Assembly: GCA_963377175.1 (NCBI GenBank)
Contig: CAUJNA010001735.1
Location: 743,106-807,105, forward strand
DNA length: 64,000 nt
Direction: 5' to 3'
Origin: Effrenium voratum
Taxonomy: Eukaryota; Sar; Dinophyceae; Suessiales; Symbiodiniaceae
The position numbers were made by a program, and so were the translations under genes. Shown here in pieces: positions 42,824-53,118 of the stretch. Positions within the stretch are counted from its first letter, which is position 1; every line of letters begins with the position of its first letter. Under the pieces are notes generated by a model, which saw only the letters and a program-made list of their open reading frames with translations, was not told where the DNA came from and searched no databases.

Positions 42824-43170
42824 ATGGTGAGTGTGTCTTTGTCCCCTTTTTTGGGGTCCATTCTGAGAGCGGATCGCATGACTACATTTCCAAAGTCAAG
42901 GCAGATGCATAAGATGCATACAGACTCGAGGACTGCCTGACTACCCGACTGACCGGCCTACCAACTGGCTGACTAAGGGTAACCCGCAAGTGGCTGAACA
43001 ATGGGTGGAATTTCCTCCTCAAGTGTCGCAGTTGTGCTTTGTGATCTCGTGTTTGGGCCAGGGGGTGGGGGGAGTCTTTGCCGGACATGATGGCGGGGCG
43101 TGACTGCAATCATGGCAGTCCCTCAAAAGAACATGTTCCTGAACGCCCCTCTTCCAATGCTCAAACATGA

Positions 43171-43437
43171 ATGTCCCTCAAGATGCAAGCAACTTCACTC
43201 ATTCCGGCTGAAGCAAAATGTAACCTGCCGATGAATGAATCGGTTTTCGCAGCCACTGGTAAAGTCAAGAGGATTGTTCTTTTAGGGCTTGCGGTTTGCG
43301 CTTTTTTGACCCCCTCAACTACTGAGGTCCTTCCAGAGCGAACAAGGTTTGCTCCTGAAAGGACACAGAAGCAATATTATTGCATCAACTGGGCAAGGCC
43401 GTTGGCCGAGCTGCCAACAAACCAACTGGTGAAATAA
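43171..43437 (+). CDS. Intact 88-codon ORF, possible small membrane protein
   Basis: ATG 43171 to TAA 43435-43437. Reads MSLKMQATSLIPAEAKCNL, then IVLLGLAVCAFLTP as a possible membrane segment, then EVLPERTRFAPERTQKQYY. Both halves look coding. A donor at CCACTG/GTAAAG inside it would make it two exons instead. No family recognised. Confidence 0.35.
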   Translation: MSLKMQATSLIPAEAKCNLPMNESVFAATGKVKRIVLLGLAVCAFLTPSTTEVLPERTRFAPERTQKQYYCINWARPLAELPTNQLVK

Positions 43438-43714
43438 ATGTGTGTGTGTGTGTGTGCTCGTGTGTATTCGTTTTTTGGAGTTGGCGTCTTTTCATGTTCA
43501 AGAGGAAAATAGAGACAACCCCCATATAGAGGACACCTGTTTGGACCTCATATGTGTCAACAACTTTCTAGTGCCGTGGCTTCTCTTTGCAAGAAGGCCC
43601 TGGGATATTCGAGCCAAATGCTCGTCGAAGGGAGGAGGTTGGATTTTCCCTAGGTTTGTCCGCTGCCTTTCGCTGACCGCGATGCATATATCCAAAGACC
43701 CAGAGAAAGATCGT

Positions 43715-43797
43715 CTCAGTTGTTCAGCGGCCCCACTACAAAGTAGTCTTCCCCAAAAAGGGTTCCAACTTTTTTTTTCCAGGGACACTGAGCTGAG
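43715..43797 (+). mobile_element. IE5 TIR element, copy
   Basis: CTCAGTTGTTCAG at the left and CACTGAGCTGAG at the right. The interior has CTTCCCCAAAAAGGGTTCC and a 9-T pyrimidine tract ending CCAG, a ready-made splice acceptor. Confidence 0.6.
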
Positions 43798-43799
43798 TG

Positions 43800-44215
43800 C
43801 CCAAAGACCTGCGACGGTCAGTCTCCGGGATCGCCTGAGTGTTGACTAAGATCCCCCGTTTTCTCAAAGTGGCCTTTGGTACCCCTGGGAATAAACCGAG
43901 ACCCCCTGACTGTGCTGAGGCATGGCCCGCGCAGGCCGGGCTCCGCATGAGAAGGACGCCTTCAGTTCACGTCTCTCAAGCGTAGATCACAAGTTGGACA
44001 GGTACAGCGGTACGGGATAGGCATCAAAAAAAATATATATTCGGGATCAAACAAAAACTTATTAGGGATAAAAGAAAAGGCTTCTTCTCATTCCTATCCC
44101 TCACCCCACTGGTACACCCCTTCGTTCCATAAAAAAAAATCCCCGTTTTTTGAGGCCCCGAGCCGAGAGAATTTGTTAGTTGGCGAAAACCTGTCAGGCT
44201 AAGGCCGACATGCAC
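43800..44215. other. No confident gene
   Basis: The frame reading through the IE5 end (AQRPATVSLRDRLSVD, stop at 43849) may be a short terminal exon. The rest is unassigned. Confidence 0.28.
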
Positions 44216-44217
44216 CG

Positions 44218-44332
44218 TTTTGGGATCCCAGTTTGGGATTGGTGAATTCACCACCCCATTCTAGAACCTAATTTACTGGTTGGATTGGTTGATGTTCACT
44301 GGGGGTACGATTTGGATTTTGACCCATGGCCA
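44218..44332 (+). mobile_element. IE3 element, 5'-truncated plus copy
   Basis: Starts at CGTTTTGGGATCCCAG; retains GGTGAATTCACCACCC and GGATTTTGACCCATGGCC. Confidence 0.62.
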
Positions 44333-44339
44333 TGTACTG

Positions 44340-45020
44340 TATAGATGTTTCCGTGCATGAACCTGTTTGAACCTGACGGAACCACAAAAAGGTTGAGGGC
44401 TTCTGAGTCGTTGATGGCTTAGGCGTTGGGAAATCAGCGCACAAGAGGGTCCAAAAAGGGTCCAAGAGATCAGGCCGCAGCAGCGTGAAGAAAGGCAGGG
44501 GAACTACCACAGGCGGGCGGGGTCGAATGGTGGTTCCTCCGTGTTTGTTATCCGAAACCGAACGGTTTCAAGCCAATCTGGAGAGTAATCCACCAACTGA
44601 TATGCGCTCCCCCTTTTCTTGATTGCTATTGGGTTGGATCTTTAGACTGTCACTTTTGGGGAAATCAAGCGGTTCTCCATTGAACCCACAAACAGTTAAA
44701 CTTTTTGCAGAGAGGTCAACAGCAACCCATTTTTTGTTGGTTGGTGTTAAAGGGCACCAACATGGAGCCCACCTCTTTGGGGTCCCCTCATTTTGAGACA
44801 AAGCCAGAGGAGAAGCCCCAAAAGGATGGGGTCCTTTTACGGATCTCGCGGAAGGATTCTCCTTGGCCAAAGAATGTGTTTGTTTCACAGATTCTCCTGT
44901 CATCGAACCCAAGTGAACCTGAGGTTCATATTCCAAGGGTTTATTGTACATGCAACCCCAGCCAAGCCTTATGTGTGTTCTGGCCGCGTGCATTGCTGGG
45001 TCTCGTGGGGCTGTTTGCTT
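44340..45020. other. No confident gene
   Basis: 44685-44725 (AACCCACAAACAGTTAAAC, TTTTTGCAGAGAGGTCAAC) matches 40075-40125, a further intron-like repeat with TTTTGCAG. No exon is firmly supported before 45027. Confidence 0.35.
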
Positions 45021-45026
45021 TTTTAG

Positions 45027-45175
45027 GTAGCGAATGGCCCCGGCTTGCTTCTGGGTCGACCGACTGGTTGAGCCCCCCCTCGGAAGGGCTCAGACAAAGC
45101 TCCGAGCTCTCCAACTTTGAGCAAGAACAAAGTGGGTACCAACTTATTCTAACCTCTCAAATCTGGAGGACCTAG
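45027..45175 (+). mobile_element. Possible exon followed by IE1 3' fragment, copy F
   Basis: 45027-45128, after CTTTTTTAG, has two open frames (SEWPRLASGSTDWLSPPSEG or APACFWVDRLVEPPLGRAQ). From about 45129 the sequence is IE1 3' end only: GGTACCAACTTATTCTAACC to CTGGAGGACCTAG. Confidence 0.5.
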
Positions 45176-45262
45176 CCTGTGAATGTAGCGAAAACCGTTG
45201 GAACCTCATGTCTTTTCGAGGTTACCTTTGAGCCATTCCATGCCGATCCATGGCTCGTTCAG

Positions 45263-45656
45263 TTGGAGGTCCCGTACTGCACACATCTCTGGTGCCTAAA
45301 ATCGGTGGCTTCGAGCAGCACCTGCTGTCCATCGAAAGCCCGAGGTTCCGTTGTTGTTCTTTCTGTTTTTGTTGGTGTGTGCGTGTGTTTTTTCTTGTTT
45401 TTCTCGGATGCGTGACTCCAGTGGATGCATGTTCGCCATTTCGGCTCAAGTGTCCAGCGCCCAGCCCCCCGCTTTTTCTTGCTTGCGAACTACGACAATT
45501 TGTGCGTTATCATGCGCAGCTTTCCATTCGCTTTGGTGCTGGTCTGTGGAGCGACCCGCCTGGAGGAGATAGAGAATGACACGAGCGGGGAAGCAGGGCC
45601 CATGACTTGTTGCCTCATGGATCCGGTGCTGGACGCCCAGAGGCAATCAGCACAAG
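45263..45656 (+). CDS. Two-exon gene fragment, unknown protein
   Basis: Exons 45263-45344 and 45520-45656 join in phase (AG + C). The first, after CTCGTTCAG, reads GGPVLHTSLVPKIGGFEQHL then LSIESP, donor CCGAG/GTTCCG. The second, after CATGCGCAG, reads FPFALVLVCGATRLEEIEN, then DTSGEAGPMTCCLMDPVL and DAQRQSAQ, donor CACAAG/GTTGCT. FPFALVLVCG may be a hydrophobic core. Strong bias. Family not recognised. Confidence 0.52.
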
Positions 45657-46670
45657 GTTGCTGTGTTTGTAGTTCTTCATTGGTGCAAGAGAAAAAAGGA
45701 CAAGAAGGTGGAAAAGGAGGAAAGCTGGCAGCAAAATGCAATTTGAAAGGGTTGGTTTGTCAAGCCGAACAAACTGCCAAAGAAATGCCGCTTTTCAGAG
45801 GCAATTTGCCAGAACTACGTGCCCGAAAAGCTGCTGGTTTGGTGGCAGTTTCCTTTGGAGAACCCCTAGAATGGGGAAGGTTTTCCCTAGCCCTGCGTTT
45901 GGCTAGGAACTGGAGAGCCTGTCAGTGTCTGCCATAGATCCGCAGCATGGGGATGTGACTCAGTGCCGCGTCACCACCGCCTTGGTCTGCGGCAGCCACG
46001 AGGAAAGCGGGTTGGGTCTGGCAAGCTCCAGGTGTCTGAAACCTCGGGCGTTGGGGTTCTCCATAGGGTGCTGGAATCCGTCGGTGGAGCCATGACCCCT
46101 AGGGCACATCACCTGATTCAGGAAAGAGTCCGAATCCTACAGGGTTTCGGATCCGACCCGTGAGACCTTTGACAGGGGGCACCCAAATGCAAAAACAAAA
46201 ACAAATGAGTAGCCAGCACCCGGGGCCCAACAGCTGATTGTTTTCCCATGCAAAATCCCAAGTACGGTAACCAAAAAGAAGTTGTCGAGGAGTTCTGTTT
46301 TCTTTTTTTTTGTTGGAGGGTGTTGGGAATTAGGGTTCTGTGAATTTCTGCTTTACGCATGACCCCAACCCACAACAAGGCCAAGAACAATATTCACCTC
46401 AGTCTGCCCATTTACAGTGCCAACTGGGTGAATGACAAAAAAATGGGGTCCCCTCTGGTTGGTTTGTTTTTCTTCAAACACTCACCAAAAGGGGGGCCGA
46501 AATCCATGTTGAAAAACTCACATGATTAACCCGTTGTGTTTGGCTGCCAGATGGGTTGACCGGTCAACCCCTCACTTCCAGAACGATCTGGGTGGTTGCC
46601 AGGATGCGGAGCCCTGAACCTTGGTTTGCTTTGCTTTTCCGCAAGCCCACCCCTCGCGCTTTCCGCGTAT
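45657..46670. other. No confident gene
   Basis: The open frame continuing to 45937 is mostly intronic in character. Other frames to 46670 lack bias. Confidence 0.35.
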
Positions 46671-46675
46671 TTTGA

Positions 46676-46784
46676 CTTAGTTGTTCGGTGGCACCAATGA
46701 TTCTTCCTTTTTTTTGGTAGCTGCCCCACTAAAAATGGCCTTCCCCAAAAAGGGTTCTCTTTTTTTCCAGGGTCACTGAACTGA
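46676..46784 (+). mobile_element. IE5 TIR element, copy
   Basis: CTTAGTTGTTCGGTGGC at the left and GGTCACTGAACTGA at the right. The interior has CTTCCCCAAAAAGGGTTC and TTTTTTTCCAG. Confidence 0.6.
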
Positions 46785-46794
46785 ATCTTTCGAG

Positions 46795-47055
46795 GAGTGC
46801 GAAGAGAAATGCAAGAACGACATCAAGGCCAACCTGCTGACCCTGAAGCTCCTCACGCCCTTGCGGCGGGAAGAGCAGCTCGCTGCTACCCTCCCTGGCG
46901 AATTTGACTTGGTCTAGGTCCCCCAGGATCATGCCCTTTTTACCCTTTCTTTTTTGGGGGAGGGTTCCCCTACTAAAATAGACTACAGAAAAAAGTTGGT
47001 GCCCTTATTCTAACCCCTCAACTGGAGGAGCTAGCCCGAATGAAGGAAGCCACCA
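46795..47055 (+). CDS. Two-exon fragment split by IE1
   Basis: Exon 46795-46911 reads ECEEKCKNDIKANLLTLKLL then TPLRREEQLAATLPGEFDL with very strong G/C third positions. If the intron is 46912-47030 (GTCTAG...GGAG), the frame continues LARMKEATRD. If it instead starts at the usual IE1 GT (46918), the exon ends in TAG. Acidic/basic helical composition. Function unknown. Confidence 0.48.
46914..47034 (+). mobile_element. IE1 copy G
   Basis: CTAGGTCCCCCAGGATCATG ... CTTATTCTAACCCCTC ... CTGGAGGAGCTAG. A clear full-length member. No target duplication seen. Confidence 0.78.
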
Positions 47056-47059
47056 GGGA

Positions 47060-47696
47060 TTGTTTATATGGATCATTCCCTCATTCCCTGTTGAGAACCA
47101 GCAAGTCGAGGGATGTCAAATTGATGTGAGCACCAGGCGAAGGATAAACCTGTTTTCTTTCAATCCTTCCCTCACAAAAAGGCCAGGTACTTCGAGGGGG
47201 GCGCACGACCCTCCCATCTAAAAGGTGGAGAAGTTGCATTTTCTTGATTGGCGGGAGGGTAAGATGTTGTTTCAAGTGATGGGTTCCCCACCAAATGACA
47301 ATTCCCGGATGAATCAACCCCAGTTCATAAATCGAGGGGTGTCCCTGGGTTTCGGAAGACACTTTTGGAGGGGCCACCCTACGGGTTCTACTTCGATCCG
47401 GGGTCATTAGGACATGTCCCCCAGTCCTTTGAGTCCGTCCATTTGGGGGAGTTCGTGGGTTTTACTGCGCTTTCGTGGGAGACCAAAAGGAAAACCGTTC
47501 CGATGTTCTTTTCTTTCTTTCTTTTTTTTTTGGGGGGGGTCCAAGCTTAAAAAGACACCCCCACTGGTTTGTTTTGTCCAAGAGGGTTCAAAGCCCTATA
47601 CCATCGCCTAATTATTCCATTTATCTCGTAGCTAAGCCTATGGTTGTTTGCCAGATGTTGCTTCATGAATAGTACCTACAATGTTGTGCCATGTAG
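47060..47696. other. No confident gene; dispersed relic
   Basis: 47076-47115 repeats CCTCATTCCCTGTTGAGAAC, as at 21147. A CTTT/T-rich run lies at 47510-47532. Confidence 0.35.
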
Positions 47697-48067
47697 ACGT
47701 CGCTCTTCCTGTGCGGCATGAGCCGGCGGTTTGACCAAGGGAACTTCTTGAGAGTCCAACCAGTTCAGTCTGGTTTTCCGCAATCACTCCAGTTTCTGGA
47801 CTGTAAACGTTTTGGGCAGACCAGTTCGAACTTGTATGGGACAACTCAGGAAGTGAGTTTAAGAGGACCCGACTTGACTCCGTGTGCTTCTACGTCCCCC
47901 AGTAGTGCCCTTTTATCCTTTTCCAGGAGTGCCCTTTTACCCTTTTTTGGGGGAGGGTTCTCCTACTAAAATGGACTACAGAAAAAAAGGTACCCTTGTT
48001 CTAACCTCTTTGCTGGAGGACCTAGGCTTCTTTGCTTGTGCCACACAGAGTTGGAACCACCTCAAAG
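47697..48067 (+). CDS. Three exons separated by IE7 and IE1, unknown protein
   Basis: Exons 47697-47772, 47850-47893 and 48026-48067, phases 1 then 0. They read TSLFLCGMSRRFDQGNFLRV QPVQS, then SEFKRTRLDSVCFY, then ASLLVPHRVGTTSK, ending at the donor AAG/GTGCTT. The first intron (47773-47849, GT...CTCAG) is an IE7 copy; the second (47894-48025, GT...CCTAG) is an IE1 copy. All splice sites are GT-AG and the whole joined frame is open. This is the cleanest case in the window of consecutive introns both made of dispersed elements. Protein family not recognised. Confidence 0.58.
47773..47849 (+). mobile_element. IE7 element acting as an intron
   Basis: GTTTTCCGCAATCACTCCAG at the left, GTTTTGGGCAGACCAG inside, AACTCAGGAAGTGAG across the right end. 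Splicing at ACAACTCAG keeps the reading frame. Confidence 0.6.
47894..48025 (+). mobile_element. IE1 copy H, acting as an intron
   Basis: GTCCCCCAG ... CTGGAGGACCTAG with an internal duplication of GTGCCCTTTTA. GCTT flanks the CTAC/CTAG ends on both sides (GCTTCTAC before, GCTTCTTT after). Confidence 0.8.
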
Positions 48068-48535
48068 GTGCTTGGACATAAATCACCTAAATTATGTTTG
48101 CCAAAGGCTCCCACGAAAACATCGAACCCACGTTCTTACGCCCGCCCAAGGGAAACAGCCAGGGAAGTGTCTGGCAAGCTATGGTATCACGGGTTTGTGT
48201 AGGTATCCACATAGGGGGGGAGTGACCTTGATCATGTCCTTTGCATCTTCGGCTCCCCAGGTTTTCAGGTTCGAGGGGTGGATTCCTCGTCCATTCGTTT
48301 AAGAACCATCCTGCTTTTCAAAAAGCCGGAGCCGTTTCCCCGGGGTTTTTGTTGATGGTTTCCTGAAAAGATTCGGATCCCCGGCAAGAATGGAAATGGA
48401 AGGTACTAGTACCCCCAGAGTCATCAAAAGCTTGGCTCCCCCAGATTTCTCCTTTTGGTTTCCCTGGAAGTCCCCAGATTTTCAGGTCATCCAAAGCTTC
48501 GCGGGACCCAACCCGCAGGTCAACCAGCCTCGGTG
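48068..48535. other. No confident gene
   Basis: Probable intron of the preceding gene. No exon found in phase. Confidence 0.35.
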
Positions 48536-48538
48536 TCC

Positions 48539-48661
48539 CTCAGTTGTTCAGTGGCACCAAGTCTTGTCCCTTCTTTTTTCGGTGGCTAAAACCACGAAGA
48601 ATCCGGTCTTCCCCAAACAGAGTTCCAACTTGTTTTGTCCCACGGTCACTGAACCACTGAG
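48539..48661 (+). mobile_element. IE5 TIR element, copy
   Basis: CTCAGTTGTTCAGTGGCACC at the left, CGGTCACTGAACCACTGAG at the right, CTTCCCCAAACAGAGTTCC inside. A second right-end fragment, TTTTTCCAGGGTCACTGAAC, follows at 48719-48742. Confidence 0.65.
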
Positions 48662-49009
48662 AATCAGATGGAAGCTGATCTGATTGAGCTCCCAGCCTGA
48701 GGTTGAGACGTCTCTCTTTTTTCCAGGGTCACTGAACAACTGAGTTCCACGTGGGTGTGGGTCAAAATTAAGCCACCAGACAACCACAGCTTTTGGTTCC
48801 ATGCTAAAAAAGACGATCCGCCTAAATCAACTTGCTTGGTTTGGAATTATTATGGGGATGTGCGGTGCTCGGTGCTGCGCAAAATGTTGTCATGGATGGA
48901 CGAAATCCATTTCCAACCACCTAAGAAGCCATGGTTGAAACCATGGTTGCCACCTAGGGCAAGCCATTTTGGGGTTACCCGATTTCTCCCCCACGTCGCC
49001 ACGTCTCGC

Positions 49010-49125
49010 GTCCAACGAGGCAGGGGGAGGCCGGGCAGGCGCTCACCGCGGCGAAAGCTGCGCTGCGCCAGGCCCAACAGGCGCTAGACCTCGCCCAGGC
49101 GAGAAGATTCGGTCGCCCAACTTTT
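49010..49125 (+). CDS. Probable exon, Ala/Gln-rich helix
   Basis: Reads GEAGQALTAAKAALRQAQQA then LDLAQARRFGRP with nearly all third positions G/C. Predicted long amphipathic helix or coiled coil. Boundaries not resolved. Confidence 0.4.
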
Positions 49126-49238
49126 TGGCCCGCGCCGGAGCTCTGCTTCGTTTTTTTGTTGTTCCTTTTCTTGTTTTTTTTTTATTATTTTTGCGGAGAT
49201 CTGTGAATGGAGTTGAAGGGAAGAGGCAACCTCAGTGT

Positions 49239-49312
49239 CTTTGCATTTTGCCAAGGGATGTTACTTTAACTTTTGGCCAAATGGATTTGGTCGCTGCAAA
49301 TAGCAACGACCG
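49239..49312 (+). mobile_element. IE2 partial copy with internal deletion
   Basis: CTTTGCATTTTGCCAAGGG and GATGTTA, then GCAAATAGCAACGACCGG; the middle is missing. Confidence 0.45.
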
Positions 49313-49329
49313 GTATGGGTTCAAACACG

Positions 49330-49830
49330 GTTTCATTTCGGGGTGCGGTTTTATGAATCTCGCAGCATCCACAGTATGCTCAACCTATGGGGAAAAACTG
49401 TAAAAATGCAGACACCATTGGGAGAAGCTGGGAAAATCCATTGAATCCCCGAACCCAAGAAGGGTTTCTATCGGCGACCAAGAAAAGACATAGCGGCTTG
49501 TGCGTTCTGAGGCTATCCTTAGTTGCACTTGATCTAACAAAGAGGAATCATCTTGAGAAAACCAAAAGCAACAAAATTCATGATTCAGAAGCTGTTTGGT
49601 GCACAACCCATGTTGAAAGAGTTCTGGAAACATGTCTGTTTTTGGGATGAGTGGGTGTTTGTTGGTTTTGTTGGTTTTGTTTGTGTTGTTGTTGTTTTTC
49701 TCGAGGTTTGTGTGTGTGTGTGTGTGTGGTTGTTCATGTTTGTTGTTTGTTTTTCCTCGTTTGTAGGTGTTATGTGTCTATGATGGGTCTACGTTGTTCT
49801 TGAGTCTGTTTTTTGGTGGAAGACATGTCC
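49330..49830. other. No confident gene; (TG)n run
   Basis: A (TG)9 run lies near 49711. Open frames lack bias. Confidence 0.4.
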
Positions 49831-50157
49831 AGCTTGCCTGTCCCTATTAGACTCTATTCGATGTCGAATCGATAAAGCCCCAGTCAAGTTCACAATAAGA
49901 GCTCTAATTAATTGCTTCTAAACATCCAAGTAAGTGTAAGAGGTCTATTGTAAACCAACTGGAAGAAAACCAGCTTGTCTATGCTTGCCAGATTCTATTT
50001 AAATTAGAATTAATATCTAATCAACATCCTAGATGCGTGGACATGAACTCCCATTTTGATATATTATTCATGCAATTGAATTACTCAGCAGAAACAACCA
50101 GCTTGTCTTACTAGATTCCAGTTAGATTATGGTTTAATTCCAATTAAGTGTTGGAGT
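49831..50157. other. AT-rich island, left
   Basis: Marked drop in GC with repeated AACCAGCTTGTCT and AATTCCAATTAA phrases at roughly 130-bp spacing. No genes. Similar islands at 51620-52260 and 60790-61490. Confidence 0.6.
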
Positions 50158-50330
50158 GCAAAGCTTGCACATTTCATGCAACCCCGCAAGGGTGAGAATC
50201 CGGCGGCCATAGGGCCCTTGAGGACAAGGCACTAGCCTTCGAGGAAAACCGCGTGGCTGCGCATCGCCTGCTTTGAGCTTCATCCCTTTGGGGCGGGTTG
50301 TGAATCACCTACTTTGCATTGGTAGCGTGG
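50158..50330 (+). repeat. Direct repeat flanking a decayed unit, left
   Basis: GCAAAGCTTGCAC, CCGCAAG, GCGGCCATAGGGCC, CCTTTGGGGCGGG and ACTTTGCA occur in the same order at 51488-51612. About 60 extra bases are present here. Confidence 0.75.
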
Positions 50331-50359
50331 CCATCCGGTCCCCCGTGATCGCGCCATAG

Positions 50360-51470
50360 CCCTGGAGATGGACGAAGATCCTGATCTAGAAGATCATCAT
50401 GGCGAAGCTGATGATTATCTCGAAGACCAGCTCAAGCCCTTTTCGCAGTTGCACCGAACCCTGTGGGGCTTTTTGGGACGGAATGGCTCACAAGGTCACC
50501 ATGAGTGCGCTGACGCCAACGCCACTGTTGGCATTGGGCATGATGAGCGCCAGAATTGCACGTTGAATTGCCGAAGGAAGTTGATGCTGAAGATCAGCCG
50601 CTGCGACAACCTTGCTCGCGAGGTGTCAATCTGAGAAAAAGGAAAGGCCCGAGAGCAGCTGTGAACACGACGCCGCCTTCTGAAGGCCATTCGGCCGAGG
50701 GCCATAGGCTTAGACGTCGCGGCAACTTGCCCCAGGATCCGATTCGAGGGAGACAAGCGCAAGGAGCCCAAGTGCTCACACGAAGTTCGCTAAGAACATC
50801 ATCGACGATGAGGAGATTCGCCTTCACGCCGGCTTTGGCAGGAGATGCGCCGGACTACTTGGAGGACATCCCGGCTCGCACCTTGCATTCACCAATGGTT
50901 GGAAGATGCTCATGAAGGTCTTGCAGGACAAGTTCGGCGAGAAGCCCATGCACAAAGTATGCAGCACCATGAAATGAAGGGCTCCTTTAAGCTGAACATG
51001 CCCAACTGCAAGGTCATGAAGGTTGCCGACCAGATGAAGGTGCTCGGAAGCAGGTCTCACGCGGTCATGATCTACTTTTACTTCGAGCACGCCTCGTGCA
51101 AGAAGATGAAGCAAGCCATCGAGCTGCTCTACCGTCAGAGGCAACACGACTCAAGGACGAGAACGGGATCCTCTAAGAGGGCGCCAACAACGTGGCGCGC
51201 ACGAGGTTCAGATGGGAAATCCTTGCAGAGCCACGGATGCACAAATGGAGAATCGGTTACAACCCGGTCGAGTTGCTGGCCGACATGGAGCCACGCCACC
51301 GCTCGAGAACCGGCAGAAGCTCGCGAAGGCCATCTAGCCCGTGGTTTCCACGGGCGGCAAGGGCAAACGCAAGTCCGAGAAGGGCAAGGGCAACTCTTCT
51401 TTGTGAAGTCTTCAGGTTCATGGACAGAGCGAGCCAGCCCACGGACGACGGACCTCTTCTGAAGGGCCCG
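50360..51470 (+). pseudogene. Decayed coding unit, frames broken
   Basis: Coding-like sequence switches frame several times: MDEDPDLEDHHGEADDYLED near 50368, then FAKNIIDDEEIRLHAGF near 50780, then GWKMLMKVLQDKFGEKP, KGSFKLNMPNCKVMKVAD and IYFYFEHASCKKMKQAI near 50970-51130, then NVARTRFRWEILAEPRMHKW near 51190. Each piece has good G/C third-position bias, so frameshifts have broken one long frame. I do not recognise the protein; a mobile-element ORF or a processed copy of a host gene are both possible. Confidence 0.45.
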
Positions 51471-51487
51471 ATCCAGAGCCTTTTGGG

Positions 51488-51612
51488 GAACGCAAAGCTT
51501 GCACGTATCATGCGTCCTCGCAAGTGTCAAAAATCCCGCGGCCATAGGGCCTTTGAGCCACATCCAGGCTCCACATTCCTTTGGGGCGGGATGTGGGTCA
51601 CCCACTTTGCAG
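51488..51612 (+). repeat. Direct repeat flanking a decayed unit, right
   Basis: Second copy of the 50158-50330 repeat: GCAAAGCTTGCACGTATCATG ... TTTGGGGCGGGATGTG ... ACTTTGCA. Spacing between repeat starts is about 1.33 kb. Confidence 0.75.
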
Positions 51613-51619
51613 AGGAGTT

Positions 51620-52255
51620 CTCAATTGGACTTGGAAGGGGGGTCCGGTTAAATTCCAGTTCAAAATGTGATGTCCAATTAAACTGTAATTGAACTCGTAT
51701 TAACATGTGTGCAACATAAGTTCCGAGTTATCAACAGCGTTAAAGTAAGAGTTCTTTTTAAACTCTGATTGCAAACCTTAAATCTACATCAAAATAAAAA
51801 TGTGAAGTGAGTTCTAATCGAAATCAGATTTAAAACTTGCAGGCCGGAATAGAGCTTGCATGTTTCCATGAGTTCTTGCTGGTTGCTCACTCCTTTTGAA
51901 TGGCGTGAAAACCAGAAGAACCAACAGGCTTGTTTTTTCTTCATCAGGTTATATTTTGATACCAGCTAAAACCCTAATTGGAAAGGATGCCACATGTTCA
52001 TTCCAATTTGAAATACGATGCTACACTGAATTCCACTTCAAATATGATTTGAATAACTGAAACTGCATGTTCCTTGCGCTTCAATTGGTTTGCACTCATT
52101 TGAACGGGGGCAGGCAAAGTAGCAGAAACAACAAGCTTGTCTTTCCAAACTGCAGCTTAATTGCATTGCGTTTCAACTCCAATTCCTACCAGGAATGAAA
52201 AAAGGATGCTAAGGTAACTGCAGCTACTCTGGCTTGAGTGAGAAGCAGAAACTAG
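51620..52255. other. AT-rich island, right
   Basis: Low-GC sequence with AATTCCAGTTCAAAATGTG, CAATTAAACTG and AGAAACAACAAGCTTGTC phrases like the left island. No genes. Confidence 0.6.
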
Positions 52256-52259
52256 CAGC

Positions 52260-52691
52260 GTGTTACAAAAACTGCAAGTAGAGGACCCCGAAATCGCAGG
52301 TACCAACATTCTTCAGCAAAGCAATCGTACAACTTGCTCAAGATACCAAACCTCAAATCACAACCAAGTGCCTCAACTCAAAGGATTGTCGGACTGCTTT
52401 TGGTTTCTTTTCGGAAAAAGGCAAAAGGAAACTAAACATTTCAGGGGACCACTCCCAACAGCTGGCAGAAGGTCCCCCGAAAAATGTTGGTTCCCCCTTG
52501 ATTCCCAGTGCACAGCTGCACAGTTAAAGGAAAACGAGCATGGCTTAGTTTCGGAGCAACAGCATATTCTGGGAAAAGGATTCCATTGCCATTGTGAACA
52601 GAATTGCGAACACAACTGGGCGACTGATTTTGTTTTTCCTGGAGCCTTCTCCTGTCAGAGTTGGAATCGGTCAGTTCCCCATGGCTCATGA
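52260..52691 (+). CDS. Open frame of 143 codons, doubtful
   Basis: Reads LQKLQVEDPEIAGTNILQQS onward without a stop to 52689, but with no G/C third-position bias and no convincing ATG. May be chance or a mix of exon and intron. Confidence 0.18.
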   Translation: MLQKLQVEDPEIAGTNILQQSNRTTCSRYQTSNHNQVPQLKGLSDCFWFLFGKRQKETKHFRGPLPTAGRRSPEKCWFPLDSQCTAAQLKENEHGLVSEQQHILGKGFHCHCEQNCEHNWATDFVFPGAFSCQSWNRSVPHGS

Positions 52692-53030
52692 CAAGCAGAA
52701 TGCCAGCGCCCTCCAACTTTCCCTTTCCTTCTTCCCCACGGCCAACCAAAACAGCAGTTGTTGAGCGCTGGTAGATGCCCGAAGAACACGCAGTGGCAAT
52801 TTCACACAATTACCCAAAAGGCGAGGGGATCCAAAATTCTCATAAAGCAGGTGGGATTGACCTTTGACACCACCCAGGTACACGCTGGGTTTCCCTTTTT
52901 GTTCGGACATTCGCCAGAGTTGGACACCAATGTTTCTCATCCATATCATTCAACACATTTCTGGGAAACCAAAAAAACAAGGGAAGCCTTTTGAGGGAAG
53001 CCAGGTATTTATTCTGGGCACCCGGCTCAG

Positions 53031-53118
53031 CTCCAGGCCAACTTCAACGAAGGCCAAGAAGGACGAGGCGGACGCCAAGTACTCAAATTGCGCCCAAGCA
53101 GCACACGTCGCTTGTAAG
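53031..53118 (+). CDS. Probable internal exon
   Basis: Acceptor CCGGCTCAG and donor TGTAAG/GTTGGA. The better frame reads RPTSTKAKKDEADAKYSN then CAQAAHVACK. An alternative frame (LQANFNEGQEGRGGRQVL) is also open. Confidence 0.4.
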
